DNA of 64,000 nt from Cynocephalus volans (lineage: Eukaryota; Chordata; Mammalia; Dermoptera; Cynocephalidae): assembly GCF_027409185.1 (NCBI RefSeq), contig NC_084463.1:49780907-49844906 (forward strand). The letters run 5' to 3'. Shown one piece after another: positions 11,645-24,200 of this stretch. The first letter of the stretch is position 1. Each line of letters opens with the position of its first letter. The notes beneath the pieces are model-generated. The model did not search any database and had not been told where the DNA came from. It saw only the letters and a list, made by a program, of their open reading frames with translations. The position numbers were made by a program, and so were the translations under genes.

Positions 11645-11800
11645 AAAATTTTTTCCATTTTTATTAAGGCATAATTGAAAATTTTATAATTTTAAGGTGT
11701 ATAATATATAAAATTTACTATTTTAACCATTTGAAGTATACAGTTCAGTGGCATTAAATATATTTACACTGTTCTTCAGCCATCATTTTATTCACACAGA
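11645..11800 (-). mobile_element. Second L1M 3'-end fragment, minus strand
   Basis: It repeats the same terminal theme as the preceding fragment (taaaatttactattttaacc, then cagttcagtggcattaa), so it is a separate or duplicated L1 3' end adjoining the first. Confidence 0.5.
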
Positions 11801-11908
11801 ATGTTATGCACCTTAAAATTTTGTGATGTACTTACTGGCTGAACCGTGCACTTAAAAATGTTTAAAATGGTAAATTATATTTATCTATCTATACATATAT
11901 GCACATAC

Positions 11909-12047
11909 AAGTGTACTTCAAAAAGTTCACAGAAAAATAAAATTAAAATATAATACAAATATTTCAATTAATTTTTGATGACCTCATGTATAAAACAAGA
12001 ATAAAAATACACACACAAAACTTTTTTTAATGAATGTACTATACCTA
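11909..12047. mobile_element. Possible mariner-like MITE
   Basis: The left end, agtgtacttcaaaaagttca, is approximately the inverted complement of the right end, which reads aaaactttttttaatgaatg followed by tacta. The ends resemble those of the clearer MITE at 53146-53223. The interior is AT-rich and non-coding. Divergence makes this call tentative. Confidence 0.4.
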
Positions 12048-12059
12048 TATACAGTGACA

Positions 12060-13570
12060 TGAATGACTTTCTCATATATAATATTGCATAAAAGCAACCA
12101 GACACAGAAGTATGCACACTACAACTACATAATTCAATTTATATAAAATTTAAACAGCAAACAAGATTGTGGTTCTGAATTCCAGTGATGGTAGTTTGTT
12201 GAACTAACACTGTCACAGAAAACAATGATAAAATGTTGATAAAATATTAAATACAATTACATAAAAGCACACGCCTTTATGTAATACATACATAATATGT
12301 GAATATGTGTGTGTAAGACTAATGAGAATTCCAAAAAGAGAAGCAGCAAACAGAGGAACCTCACCTTTTGCAGTTTTTGTGGATGACTCTGTGCTGAGGG
12401 ACTTATTTAATATGCACCCAGGCTGTTCAAGATCTGACAGCCTTCACTTCCTGCTGAACCAAGCCTGGAAATCAGCCAGTGCTAAAAATGAGGGTTTTCT
12501 CAGGTCTTTTTAAAAAAGTGTCCCCACATTTCCCAGCACGCACAAAGCTCTCTTAGTTCCCCAGTGTCCTGGGTGCTGTTGAATACCTCATTACTGAAAT
12601 GAATTTTCACTCTGGCTTTTCCTTTGGGGCTTTAGTTGATCTATTGTATGTGTCAAGCATAATTTATTCTCTAGGTGGCTCCAGGCTTTTTGTTTGCTTA
12701 ACATTTTCAAGCAATTTCTATGAATTTTCCGTATTGATTGGCTTCTGACTTAGACAAAATGGAAAAGAGAGCCTGTTTCAGACCTTCTGGTAGCCCCCAA
12801 AGAGACTGTAACGTGCAAGTGCAACACTTCGCAAGTAAGATGTGCTTTGCTCTCTCTGGAACCAGGGTCAGTCTCCAGCTGTAGGTCGGTTTCCATTTTC
12901 AGAGTTTCCATTTCCTCATGACTCAGTGTCAGGACATTGTGTGTTTCTAGACATTAGCTGTGTAAACTGTTGGCATACACTTAGAGACTTCTTAAGTAAA
13001 GTCAGAGGCACACAGTCCTCCCAGCTGCGTTGTGCTGTTATCACACGCGTATTCTGCTTTTGATATAGAGCTGAGCTGTGGGGTGAGGGGAGCGTTCCAT
13101 TGACCCATGATTTGTCCTCATTTTAGGAAGACTCTGTCTCTTTGGCTTATGACATTTATAAGTGCTTCTCAGTCCTTATCCCCTTCTTGGGACTGGAAGC
13201 TTAGAGAGGGATGGAGTTGGGCATTTCCCCTGCCCCAGGAGGTTTGGCCCCAGTAAAATCTCAGTTGGTTATTAGGCTCTTAAGAAATCATTTCCTTTGA
13301 AGGCAGCACCTGTTAAGGAGGACAGAATTCAATGGGCGTATTTTAAATGCCTACTTTCTCCCTCCTGCTGGAAGCTGAAAGCCATTATTTTGTGACCTAT
13401 GTGAGAGCCTGGTAGTGTTTCTGGTGGTAAAACTCCTCAATTTGTGGAAACGTCCAAGACTGGGCACCCCAGAGGTTTTGACTCAAACTTTATGAATTCG
13501 CCAATTCCAGTTTCGGATTCTTCCACCTGGAGCGCTTCTCACAGAGGTTTGCTTGTGGTTTTCTGATCAA
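12060..13570. other. Unassigned sequence
   Basis: No coding homology was recognised. Frames at 12307-12513 and 12842-13063 are short and without familiar motifs. Confidence 0.35.
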
Positions 13571-13584
13571 GTAAGGATGATTGT

Positions 13585-14085
13585 TTGAAAGAGCCTCTTT
13601 CTCCAGCGTCTGTCTCTGTCTCTGTCTCGCTATCTCTCTGTGTCTCTGTCCCCCTCTATCTCTCCTTGTCTCTGTATCTGTTTCTCCATCTCCCTGTCTC
13701 TGTCCACCTGTCTCTCACTGTCTCTCCTTATCTCTGTATCTCCTGCTGTCTCTCTTTTGCTGTCTCTGTCTCTCACTATCTTTTGCCATCTCTTTCTCTC
13801 CCTGTCTGTCCCTCTGTCTCTCTGTTACTTCATGTCTATCCATATCCATCCCTCATCTCTCCCTGTCTCAAAATTTCTGTCCCTCTTTCTGTCCCTCCAT
13901 GTCTGTCCCTGTCTCACCCTGTCTCTGTCCCTCTGTCTCACTGTCTCCCCATCTCTCTCTGTGTCTTTGTGTCTCCCTATCTCTGCCTTTATCTCTCACG
14001 ATCTCTGTTTCTGTTCCTCTGTCTGTCTCAGTCTCTCCCTGTCTCTCCACTTCTCTCTGTCTCTGTCTCCCACTGTCCCCCTCAC
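13585..14085 (+). repeat. TCTCTG/TCTGTC-type pyrimidine repeat tract
   Basis: About 500 bases of degenerate tctctg, tccctg and tctgtc hexamers on the plus strand. All three forward frames stay open for 165-226 codons, giving serine/leucine/proline/cysteine-rich products. One reverse frame is arginine/glutamate-rich. Because every frame is open, the cause is composition and not selection on a protein. The tract is polypyrimidine/polypurine. Confidence 0.9.
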
Positions 14086-14550
14086 TGGCTGTCATCCATC
14101 TGGTCCTGTCACATTCTCCTCCTTGGCCACAGGCTGACACAAGGAAGAGGAAGGAAGAGGAAGGGACGGGCTTGTGTCTGCGGCACCAGCAGTGTGGACA
14201 CCACGTGATGTGTGTCTTGTCACCACTGGGATTTGTGTTTCCTTTGCTCTTAAAGGTGTAAGTACCTAAGAGCATCTGATAAACCTTCATTATGGATGTG
14301 ATTTTAATTAAGTGCTTAAGAGTACTTGATTAAATATGTTCATAACCGATATCTAAGTATTTGGAAAAATTAACTGTTAAATATTGAATTTATTGTTTAA
14401 ATGTTTAATATGCAGTGTTTAAATATTTGAAGAAATTTTATTTAACAGATTTATTGGATGAAGAAATGGGATGTTAAACAAAATATGAGAGAAGGAAAAA
14501 GATTATTAAGGAAATATTCCAAAATGTCAACAGCAGTCAGTGCTGGGTAT
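14086..14550. other. Unassigned left flank of the young L1
   Basis: No gene seen. The 14430-14550 part happens to be open in the frame of the downstream L1 ORF2 and artificially extends it. Confidence 0.4.
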
Positions 14551-14566
14551 AAAATTATGGGAGACT
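14551..14566 (+). repeat. Left target-site duplication of L1
   Basis: aaaattatgggagact, identical to 17907-17922. It begins with AAAA, consistent with the TT/AAAA cleavage preference of the L1 endonuclease. Confidence 0.9.
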
Positions 14567-17500
14567 CTGGAAAATATACAAACACATGGAAATTAAACAG
14601 CATTCTACTTAATGACATATGGGTCCAAGAAGAAATCAAGCAGGAAATCAAAAAATTTATTGAAACTAATGAAAACAATGATACATCATACCAAAACTTG
14701 TGGGATACTGCAAAAGCAGTATTGAGAGGAAAATTTATTGCATTAAACGCTCACTTCAGAAGAATAGAAAGATGGCAAGTGAACAACCTAACACTTCACC
14801 TTAAAGAACTAGAAAAACAAGAACAATCCAAACCTAAAGTTAGCAGACGGAAAGAAATCATTAAGATCAGAGCAGAACTGAATGAAATTGAAAACCAAAA
14901 AACAATTCAAAAGATCAACGAATCTAAAAGTTGGTGTTTTGAAAAGATAAATAAAATTGACAAACCATTAGCATGGCTAACAAAAAAAAGAAGAGAGAAG
15001 ACTCAAATAACAAAAATTAGAAATGAAAAAGGCGATATTACAACTGATTCATCTGAAATACAAGGAATCATTCGAGACTACTATAAACAACTATACGCCA
15101 ACAAATTTGAAAATCTGGAGGAAATGGATAAATTTCTGGACACACACAAGCTCCCAAAACTGAACCGTGAAGACGTAGAAAATTTGAACAGACCAATAAC
15201 AATAAAGGAGATTGAAGGTGTTATCAGAAGGCTCCCAACAAAGAAAAGCCCAGGACCAGATGGATTCACAGCAGAATTTTACCAAACATTGAAACAGGAA
15301 TTGACACCGATTCATAACAAACTATTCCAAAAGATTGAAATGGACGCAAATCTCCCAAACTCATTCTATGAAGCAAACATCATCCTGATACCAAAACCAG
15401 GTAAAGATATAACCAAAAAAGAAAACTACAGGCCGATATCCTTGATGAATATAGATGCAAAAATCCTCACTAAATTACTAGCAAACAGAATACAGCAACA
15501 TATACGAAAAATTATTCATCACGATCAAGTGGGATTCATCCCAGGGATGCAAGGTTGTTTCAACATACGCAAATCGATAAATGTGATACACCATATTAAT
15601 AAACTCAAACACAAGGACCATATGATCATCTCTATAGATGCTGAAAAAGCATTTGATAAAGTTCAGCACTCATTCATGACAAAGACCCTCTATAAGTTAG
15701 GTATAGAGGGAAAGTATCTCAACATAATTAAAGCCATATATGCCAAACCCACTGCCAATATCATCCTGAATGGAGAAAAGCTGAAAGCTTTTCCTTTAAG
15801 AACAGGAACAAGACAAGGATGCCCACTCTCACCACTCCTATTCAACATAGTGTTGGAAGTACTAGCCAGAGCAATCAGAGAAGAGAAGGAAATAAAGGGC
15901 ATCCAGATTGGAAAAGATGAAGTCAAAGTGTCCCTGTTTGCAGATGACATGATCCTATATATCGAACAGCCTAAAACCTCTACAAAAAAACTCTTGGAAT
16001 TGATAAATGATTTCAGCACAGTAGCAGGATACAAAATCAACACACAAAAATCAGTAGCATTTCTTTTCTCCAATAGTGAACATGCAGAACGAGAAATCAA
16101 GAAAGCCTGCCCATTTACAATAGCCACCAAAACAATAAAATACTTAGGAACTGAGTTAACCAAGGAGGTGAAAAATCTCTATAATGAGAACTACAAACCA
16201 CTGCTGAGAGAAATTAGAGAGGATACAAGAAGATGGAAAGATATCCCATGCTCTTGGATTGGAAGAATCAACATAGTGAAAAGGTCCATACTACCCAAAG
16301 TGATATACAAATTCAATGCAATCCCCATCAAAATTCCAATGACATTTTTCTCAGAAATGGAAAAAACTATCCAGACATTTATATGGAACAATAAAAGACC
16401 ACACATAGCCAAAGCAATGCTGAGCAAAAAAAATAAAGCTGGAGGCATAACACTACCTGACTTTAAGCTATACTACAAAGCTATAATAACCAAAACAGTA
16501 TGGTACTGGCATAAAAACAGACACACTGACCAATGGAATAGAATAGAGAATCCAGAAATCAACCCACACACTTACTGTCAGCTGATCTTTGACAAAGGCA
16601 CCAAGCCTATTCACTGGCGAAGGGACTGCCTATTCAGCAAATGGTGCTGGGAAAACTGGATATCCATATGCAGGAGAATGAAACTAGATCCATACCTCTC
16701 GCCGTATACTAAAATCAACTCAAAATGGATTAAGGATTTAAATATACACCCTGAAACAATAAAACTTCTTAAAGAAAACATAGGAGAAACACTTCAGGAA
16801 ATAGGACTGGGCACAGACTTCATGAATACGACCCCAAAAGCACGGGCAACCAAAGGAAAAATAAACAAATGGGATTATATCAAACTAAAAAGCTTCTGCA
16901 CAGCAAAAGAAACAATTAAAAGAGTTAAAAGACAACCAACAGAGTGGGAGAAAATATTTGCAAAATATATATCTGACAAAGGATTAATATCCAGAATATA
17001 TAAGGAACTCAAACAACTGTACAAGAAGAAAACAAGCAACCCAATTAAAAAATGGGCAAAAGAGCTAAATAGGCATTTCTCTAAGGAAGATATCCAAATG
17101 GCCAACAGACATATGAAAAAATGCTCAACATCACTCAGCATCCGGGAAATGCAAATCAAAACCACACTGAGATACCATCTAACTCCAGTTAGGATGGCTA
17201 AAATCCAAAAGACTGTGAACGATAAATGCTGGCGAGGCTGCGGAGAAAAAGGAACTCTCATACATTGTTGGTGGGACTGCAAAATGGTGCAGCCTCTATG
17301 GAAAATGGTATGGAGGTTCCTCAAACAATTGCAGATAGATCTACCATACGACCCAGCTATCCCTCTGTTGGGAATATACCCAGAGGAATGGAAATCATCA
17401 AGTCGAAGGTATACCTGTTTCCCAATGTTTATCGCAGCACTCTTTACAATAGCCAAGAGTTGGAACCAGCCCAAATGCCCATCATCGGATGAGTGGATAC

Positions 17501-17870
17501 GGAAAATGTGGTACATCTACACAATGGAATACTACTCAGCTATAAAAACAAATGAAATACTGCCATTTGCAACAACATGGATGGACCTTGAGAGAATTAT
17601 ATTAAGTGAAACAAGTCAGGCACAGAAAGAGAAATACCACATGTTCTCACTTATTGGTGGGAGCTAAAAATTAATATATAAATTCACACACACACACACA
17701 CACACAAACCGGGGGGGGGGGAAGAAGATATAACAACCACAATTATTTGAAGTTGATACGACAAGCAAACAGAAAGGACATTGTTGGGGGGGAGGGGGGA
17801 GGGAGAAGGGAAGGAGGTTTTGGTGATGGGGAGCAATAATCAGCCACAATGTATATCGAGAAAATAAAAT

Positions 17871-17906
<36 letters not shown>
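14567..17906 (+). mobile_element. Young 5'-truncated L1 retrotransposon with an open ORF2 remainder
   Basis: The frame from 14458 to 17667 encodes 1069 residues, but only the part from 14567 onwards is L1. The first 36 or so residues come from flanking DNA and the target-site duplication. The L1 part lacks the entire N-terminal endonuclease domain. It retains the reverse transcriptase: KKSPGPDG and FTAEFY (about 15247-15280), [13 protein letters not shown] motifs, GFIPGMQG, the priming motif [13 protein letters not shown] (about 15813-15850), and the catalytic FADD at 15937-15948. It also keeps the C-terminal cysteine-rich segment (CWRGCG followed by HCWWDC, about 17227-17280). The stop is at 17665-17667. 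The 3' UTR has an (AC)n run at 17683-17706 and two G-rich runs (17710-17726, 17782-17818), typical of L1. It ends in an (AAAT)n tail at 17867-17906. No stop or frameshift in about 1030 codons, plus perfect target-site duplications, indicate a recent insertion. Without endonuclease, ORF1 and 5' UTR it cannot mobilise itself. Confidence 0.97.
17683..17818 (+). repeat. L1 3' UTR (AC)n and G-rich tracts
   Basis: (AC)n at 17683-17706 is followed by an uninterrupted G run at 17711-17720 and a gggggg-a-gggggg type purine tract at 17785-17818, which could form G-quadruplexes. Such tracts are a known feature of mammalian L1 3' UTRs. Confidence 0.8.
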
Positions 17907-17907
<1 letters not shown>

Positions 17908-17922
17908 AATTATGGGAGACTT
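17907..17922 (+). repeat. Right target-site duplication of L1
   Basis: A perfect 16-base match to 14551-14566, immediately after the (AAAT)n tail. It closes the L1 insertion. Confidence 0.9.
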
Positions 17923-20060
17923 TGGTTTTTCTTCCTCTCTTTTGCTGAGTGTCCTGCAGGAAGCAGGTGTTGGACCCAATGGCTACCAGTCAAGTGCCCT
18001 GGCCCTGCCAAGTGCCCTGGCCCTGCCCTGCCACTGAGTGCACAAGGTCCTGCCTGTGCTAAAACCCACGTGGCTCCTGCCTTTCCTTTCCTTTCCTCCT
18101 GGTCAGGCCCCGTCCAGGGCACAGCCACAGCTAAGGGCCCCACTACTGCCACCACTGCTGATGCCATGGAGTTCAGTGGGGCCAAGGGCCTGGCGTGGCA
18201 TGGAGGGGCAGGGGGTACCCATTCCCTTTGGGTGTTACCCTCCACTGGAGGCCCCAACACCTTCGAGTTTTCTAGAGAGATGGCTCTTTCCACTTTCTGA
18301 CAGCTGCCTCGGCAGATGTGCCAGGACTAGGAGCCACACCCAAGTGGCCCCTGTGCACTGGCAGCCGGGGATCTCTGTCCCTGGCATTTCTCTGCCCTGT
18401 GAGGTGGACATGGCTGTGCCCTTGTGTAGGAACAGGCTGGGGCTGGACTCTTCACCTGTCAGGTTTCTAGAGAGCCATGCATGGCACAGTGCACAAGTGT
18501 TGTGGGTGATGTTGGCGAAATGGAACCATGGGCTGGAGCCATTAGAGCTGGTCCTAGAGGAGATGTCTGGGTGGACAGGTGCTTGAGCAGTGGAAGGAGC
18601 ATGGCAGAGCTGCCTGATGCAGCAGGAGGGTTTCAACAGGGCTTTGGGGTGAACGAGAATGAGACCAGACAACATCTGAGGCCTGCAAGGCCACAGAGCT
18701 TTGATGTGGGGGCATATTTTCCCAGGCATCTGGGAGGCCACCCTGATGGCAACCTGCATGCCACAAAGTGTGGAGCCAGTGGCTGTGCCAGGCACCCCTT
18801 AGTGTCTGTGTAGTGGAATTGGAACTTACTCTCTCTGGCAAACTGTCACTGTCGGGCTTGATTGCAGACCCCTCTGCCTCGTCCTGTGCAGGTCCTGAGT
18901 CAGGTAAGGGAAAGAAAAACCGAGCAGCAGCCAGGAAAGTGGACATGCTTTATTCTTCAGACATGAGCTCCACTGACCAGTTCAGAGCCGCTGCCTTCCA
19001 TACTGAAGTACACAACAGTGGCAATGAGCCAAGGGGTGCCTGGGCACAAGCGCACTCACTCTAACGTCATTTGTTTACAATGGATGTGCTGAGTCAACCC
19101 AGCTGGATATGAGGCAAGGGGACCTGAGAAACCAACTCCACTTTCCTCACTGTCAGCTACTGGGAGCTCGCTTCAGAGCAGTCTTCCATGAGGGACACCT
19201 GCACATGTGTCACCGCTCAGCTCGCCATGACCCGTGAGGTGATGGAGCCATTGTGGAGACAGTGTCAATAGCTGTGACAGCAGTCTGAAGGGAGTGGGGG
19301 CTGTGTGGCTAGCACTGGTGGCCAGAGGGGTCCCCTTATGAAGTCCCCTCCCTTGTTACACTTCCCTCAGGTCTGCTTGGTCTGCATGAGCTTGGCTGGG
19401 AAACGAGACACCAGCCCCACTGAACAATCTGCCACACAAGGCCTGTCCTGCCTGGGCTGGTCAACACTTTGTTCAGGAACATCCCCTCAGTGTCTATGCT
19501 CATCGCTGAGTTGTGGACACACACACTTGTTGAAAAGCTAATTGCTGGCTCAAGGGTGACCAGATCAATCTGTCATATGGAAGGTGGGCCAGACCCAAAC
19601 CTGCATGCTCCCCCCTGTGGTGGCCATGCACAGCCACCTCCATTCCACCTGCAAGTACTGGGTCTGGGCCACCAACTCTGCCCAGTCACTTCCTAAGAAT
19701 CCTGAATGGCAGCTGGAGTCTCCCTTGAATCCCAATGGGCTGGGATTTGGGGGCAACCTCCTGCCCAGGAGCCACATACTCAGCCCCTCCCTGCACCTCC
19801 TCACTGTTACACTGTGACCACTTTTCCCCCTTCATCACACTCTGTGGTTCCCTGGGAGGGAGGCTCCTTGGTGGCCCCCAGCAGGGGTGTGTGACACCTG
19901 CAGAGTGATGAAGAATGTGGGAACCCAGGTGGGCAGTCATGACTAGGATCATCCCCCAAGTTCAGGAAGGGGCCGAGGGCAACAGAAGCTGGGGGTCCAG
20001 GTGCCCTTGTCCAACCTCTGACTGCCCAGTGTTAGGACAAAAATGCTGAGTGAAGACACA
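17923..20060. other. GC-richer block of unknown identity
   Basis: About 2.1 kb clearly richer in G and C than its surroundings. It contains a short duplication (aagtgccctggccctgcc, near 17991-18030) and many overlapping reading frames of 60-190 codons on both strands, none with a recognisable domain. It lies between the young L1 and the poly(A) end of the DIDO1-like pseudogene. It could be an LTR or satellite I do not recognise, or the far 3' flank of the duplicated gene. Confidence 0.35.
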
Positions 20061-20083
20061 CGAGACAAAACTCTTTGTAGATA

Positions 20084-20089
20084 TTTATT
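20084..20089 (-). terminator. AATAAA polyadenylation signal
   Basis: AATAAA on the minus strand, about 510 bases after the stop, followed within 30 bases by a TTTTGTCTCGTGTGTCTT-like GT/T-rich element. It probably marks the short-isoform 3' end. Confidence 0.65.
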
Positions 20090-20598
20090 CTACTTCAAAT
20101 AACAGAACCTGACAGCCCAATATACAGTGATAAAATACTCTGCAATATAAATACAACTTACAGAAATTTCTATCAACAAAACCTAAAGAAACAAACTTCA
20201 TTTTTACTTTTGTATATTTAAATTAGAAAAAAAGAAAACCTTCACAACATATTAAATATTGGAAATGACCCCTGCTTTAAGGTAATTTAACATAGCGACA
20301 CTTGGTTTATAACACAAACACCCCAAATAGACATGTTCTCCATATTTCCTTAAAAATTTATGCTATAAAGTGAAAATCTGTAGTGATGTGTAATGCAATA
20401 GACTCCAAAAGAACATGAAATTCTCTAAATTTGCATCTGAAAAAGTTCATGAAAATATAAAAATTATCAACATGTATTTGTACAGTCAAATAAATTAGCC
20501 AGGTTTTCTCTTATTTCACACTTCAGAAGGACTTGAAAAATACAACAGGCATATCTTGTACTTCACAGTGAAAAGTTTTCTATTTAATTTGTAGTTTC
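20084..20598 (-). other. 3' UTR of the DIDO1-like pseudogene
   Basis: An AT-rich segment follows the TAA and ends at the AATAAA signal. No other gene or repeat is seen here. Composition changes sharply to GC-rich just below 20060, consistent with a transcript end. Confidence 0.65.
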
Positions 20599-21293
20599 TT
20601 AACTAATAATCACTATTTTCCTTCGCTTGGCGAGCTGTGTATCCAAGGCTCTCTCCAGGTTCTGCTCTTCTTCAGGGCTGTGCGGCTGATCCTCCTCCTC
20701 TTCCTCTAGAGCCTGAGCCTTTGAGAACTGACCAAACTGCTGAACAGTCGGATCTGGCCAAGGAGCTGTGGACACCCCGTCGTCTGCCTTGGTGTTGGAG
20801 TCCTGGTGGAAGGAAGGAAGAGCTCCGACAGACTCCTTGGCAGGGGGCTCAAATGATTTCTTCTTTCCGAAGAGAACTTGCAAGATGGGTTCCAGTGGTG
20901 AAGCTGTTTTCCACATATTTGACACGACACAGGAAGTTGCTGTAGTGACTGCTGCTCGCTTAGATGAGGCTGTGTCAATCCGGGTAGCTTCTGGCTTGAT
21001 GGATGACTGTATTTTTAACACTGATGTTTCTGGAAGAGAGGGTGGAGGTGGAGGGGACCCTGTGGGTGTGGTGCCGACAGCGGTGCCTGCAGGGTACAGA
21101 GGACACTTGGAGGGCTTCTCCTCAGACCGCGGGGCTGCAGTTATCTTGGGGTAGATGGAAACATCCACTTCTTCCTGTTGAAATCGGGGCCGTTTCTTCT
21201 CAATCCTGTCTAACTCTCCAGCACTTGAAGGACGTTTTATTTTATGACAGATTACTAACCCAAGGATTATATTTGGACGTGGTGACTCGAGAC
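20599..21293 (-). pseudogene. DIDO1P: DIDO1-like last coding exon N
   Basis: The acceptor gttttcag precedes GLESPRPNIILGLVICHKIK. The exon continues with proline-rich SPPPPPSLPE, then SPLEPILQVLFGKKKSFEPP, VQQFGQFSKAQALEEEEED and a short end AKRRKIVIIS before TAA at 20599-20601. The tail after LDTQLAK ends the protein, where the long isoform would splice on. This suggests the alternative last exon of the DIDO2-type isoform. Frame and length fit the phase of exon M. Confidence 0.9.
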
Positions 21294-24200
21294 CTGAAAA
21301 CAAAATATTTGTGTGAATTTTAGAATCTAAATCCAGTTTTCATCCTTCAGAGGTAAATTTTATTAAGGGCTTTCACGTGGGAAATCCTGTGGGAAAATAA
21401 AGCCGAGTGTTTGAGGAGCTTATTGCAAAAGAACGAATGGTTCCCGTCCCATGAAGTCACCACCAGGCCTACCCAGCCCTGATGGTGGCCGCTGAAAGGG
21501 AGGGATTAGCCCCCTAGCCACCAACTACAGAACCAAGCGCCCAATTCATGAGTAAACTCACCCCAACTGTCAGAACTTGTTACATGTTTTATAAAAAATT
21601 ACACACAGTGCTAAAGCAATAGCATGGTGGAGGCGGCGGGAAGGGCACTACAGCAATGACTAACATTGTTAACCTCCAGGGATCAAAAGTGCGTGTGGAC
21701 CAGCATGTCTTTTAAACAAATGGATCTCAGATATGCTCTTATGTGCCTCTTGTGACATATCCAGAAGGTAACAGCCCTTTTTGTCATTCACTTATGAGTT
21801 GCAACACATAAGTTAAGCTAAATATACTAGTATTAGGTGTTAATGATTAAGGACCAATTCAACTCATTTTACAATGACCAATAGGATCATAATCAGTAAA
21901 GCACAAAAACCATTAGGTAAATTCATTAGTTTCTGGTACCAGAATTACAATGAATGAAACAATAATGGTGACTGAAATAGCTAGAGTAGATGTTTGAGGC
22001 TTAGAAAAAAATTCAATGAGCATTAATTTATCAAAAACTTGCTAATGTTTGAGTCTTTGTAAACACAGGACTTGTGCTTAAGTAAAGCGCCGAGGCATTC
22101 AGCACACTGGTGGGGAAGGACAGTCACACGGAGACAGACTGGGAGCTTCAGGGCACAGCATCAGTTTACAGAATAGGTATTTGTTAAGAAACAGGTACCC
22201 CAAAGATCCTAAGTTGTGACAACTTACATCAGGAATGCTAACATTCCCATAATGATCTCCCACCCCTACACTCACACTCCATCAAGAATTCCCAAAGGGG
22301 AACTAACTAAACAGCCAAATCACAAACAGTAACTTACAGAAAAATGATTCATGAAGGACAGAATATTTGTTTCAATAGCATAAGGATACAATCAGTCAGA
22401 TTGTATAAATTCAATTTACAGATAACATTACATAATATACAAGAGGTAATCACACTTTTTTCTTACAATTTAAAGCACTGCTAAGATTGTCCTGTTCTTT
22501 TTGTGATTTAGAGATGATCACACATCACTTCACATGGTTGTTTTCATAGTTCTAAATATGTTTGCTGTGAGTCTTCCAAAATTCCAGTACGGAACTGATT
22601 ACTGACAGCTGAGCACACGACGACAGGTGGATGTCCTGCCCGCCACTTAGGAGGAGGACACCAGGTTGAACTCGGGCAACCCGGCCTCCGCAGACTGACA
22701 CCGCTCTGCACCCCTCCCTGCTTAAGGGTGTCCTAAAGGTCTCCCGCTTCACAGGCTGCTGTGTAAGAGATTCGTGTTGAAGGCACCCCTGGGTGAGCCA
22801 CACTCCTCTTATGAGAACTTTCTGTCAAAACCTCCTCTCCCTGCCCCATCTGGTAACAGCAGTGTGTCCGCAAAAGAAAAGGCAAAGGAGGGGATAGCAT
22901 CTGGCATCTGGCCACCACACTGAAGAGCACTTCCAAAATTTCCTAATTAGCATTCATTATGGGCATTTTATCTTCAAATACTACTTCTTTCACCACAATA
23001 GCTATTTACCGAATACTTTATAGCTAATTTAAACACAGTTTTGGGGTTTGGTCAATTGTTGAATCAGCTATCACGGCCTTTGTGGACCAAGTATCTCTGC
23101 TGCAGATGGTCCCAGAGCTTCAGTACAGGTTTAACTGCTGAGCACATTCGGACCTACTGAGTCACAGCTGAAGTTCTGTCTGTGGGGCAGCTCTGTAAGC
23201 CAGGCTCTCTCCCTACAAACTTGGGTCTCAGGAGCAGAAGTAGGAGTGGGCTTGGCCAGGGTGGGGCACTGAACGGCAAGGACTGGGGGGGTCTTTGCAT
23301 GCGGAACTCACCAGGGACTACCTCACTCAGGGAAGGCTCAACTACTAAAGGTCTAACCTCAGGGCTCTTGCACAAATCAAATTTCTTGCATCAATCAACT
23401 GCGTGTGCTGGGTTAACCATTGTGTTAAACTCAGGAAGACACAGTCCCCAGGCTCTGTAAGGTGCTTCTCTCCAACTGTCTTTTAATACCCTAATATGCT
23501 TATTGATGAAAAGAATTAGTGTATCTCACCCCTGGCAAGCTGGCTTTGACCTTTGTTGTCATATTTATCATAGGTGACGTTACGTAATATTTGTGTTGGT
23601 CTTGAAAACAGCGAGCTATCTAGAGATTGGTACTTAATAAGCAGCTGGTTTTTTAGATACTTTCAACTCTCGCCCATCTCATCTGCACACACTGGGAGAT
23701 GATCTAGTGAAGCTCCACAGTTTTGAACATCCCCAGCAATCTTCCCAAAGATTTCAAATTTAAATAGGCCTGTCCCAAAATGCATACTCCTATCTTGAGA
23801 TAGTCAAGTCTTATCACCTCACTCACATATTTATGTCATGTTATGGTTCCATGAATATTTGAAATATAACTAGCACTTGGAAATAACTTATATTCCTGGA
23901 AGAAACAATAAAATTCACTTATCTTGGACCTTAGAAGCAATGCTTACTGAGATGAAGGGACTTGTCTCAAATTTAAAGATGCTCTACACTGCTGTAATAC
24001 AGGTGTCCAGCATGACAATACCAAACAAATGAGGGCAAAGGGCCACATGAGCACCCCCCACTGTGCTCCACATCTAAGGGAGGAGCAAGAGAGGACCAGG
24101 TTTCCCGGGGGTAACTCTGGGCTCACCCCATTTTTGCAGCTCCTGTGTCATGAGTTTTTACCTGGAGAGTGGTGTGTGTCCCAAGAAAGCGCAGAAGCAA

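Noticed and set aside
13581..14290. A 226-codon serine/leucine-rich protein
   Set aside because: All three forward frames are open over the same repeat tract; composition explains it.
14458..14566. The N-terminal ~36 residues of the 1069-codon frame as part of L1 ORF2
   Set aside because: The left target-site duplication ends at 14566, so the sequence before it is host flanking DNA that happens to be open in frame.
18038..18946. Several 100-186 codon frames in the GC-rich block
   Set aside because: Overlapping frames on both strands, no domain, no splice signals that fit an exon set.
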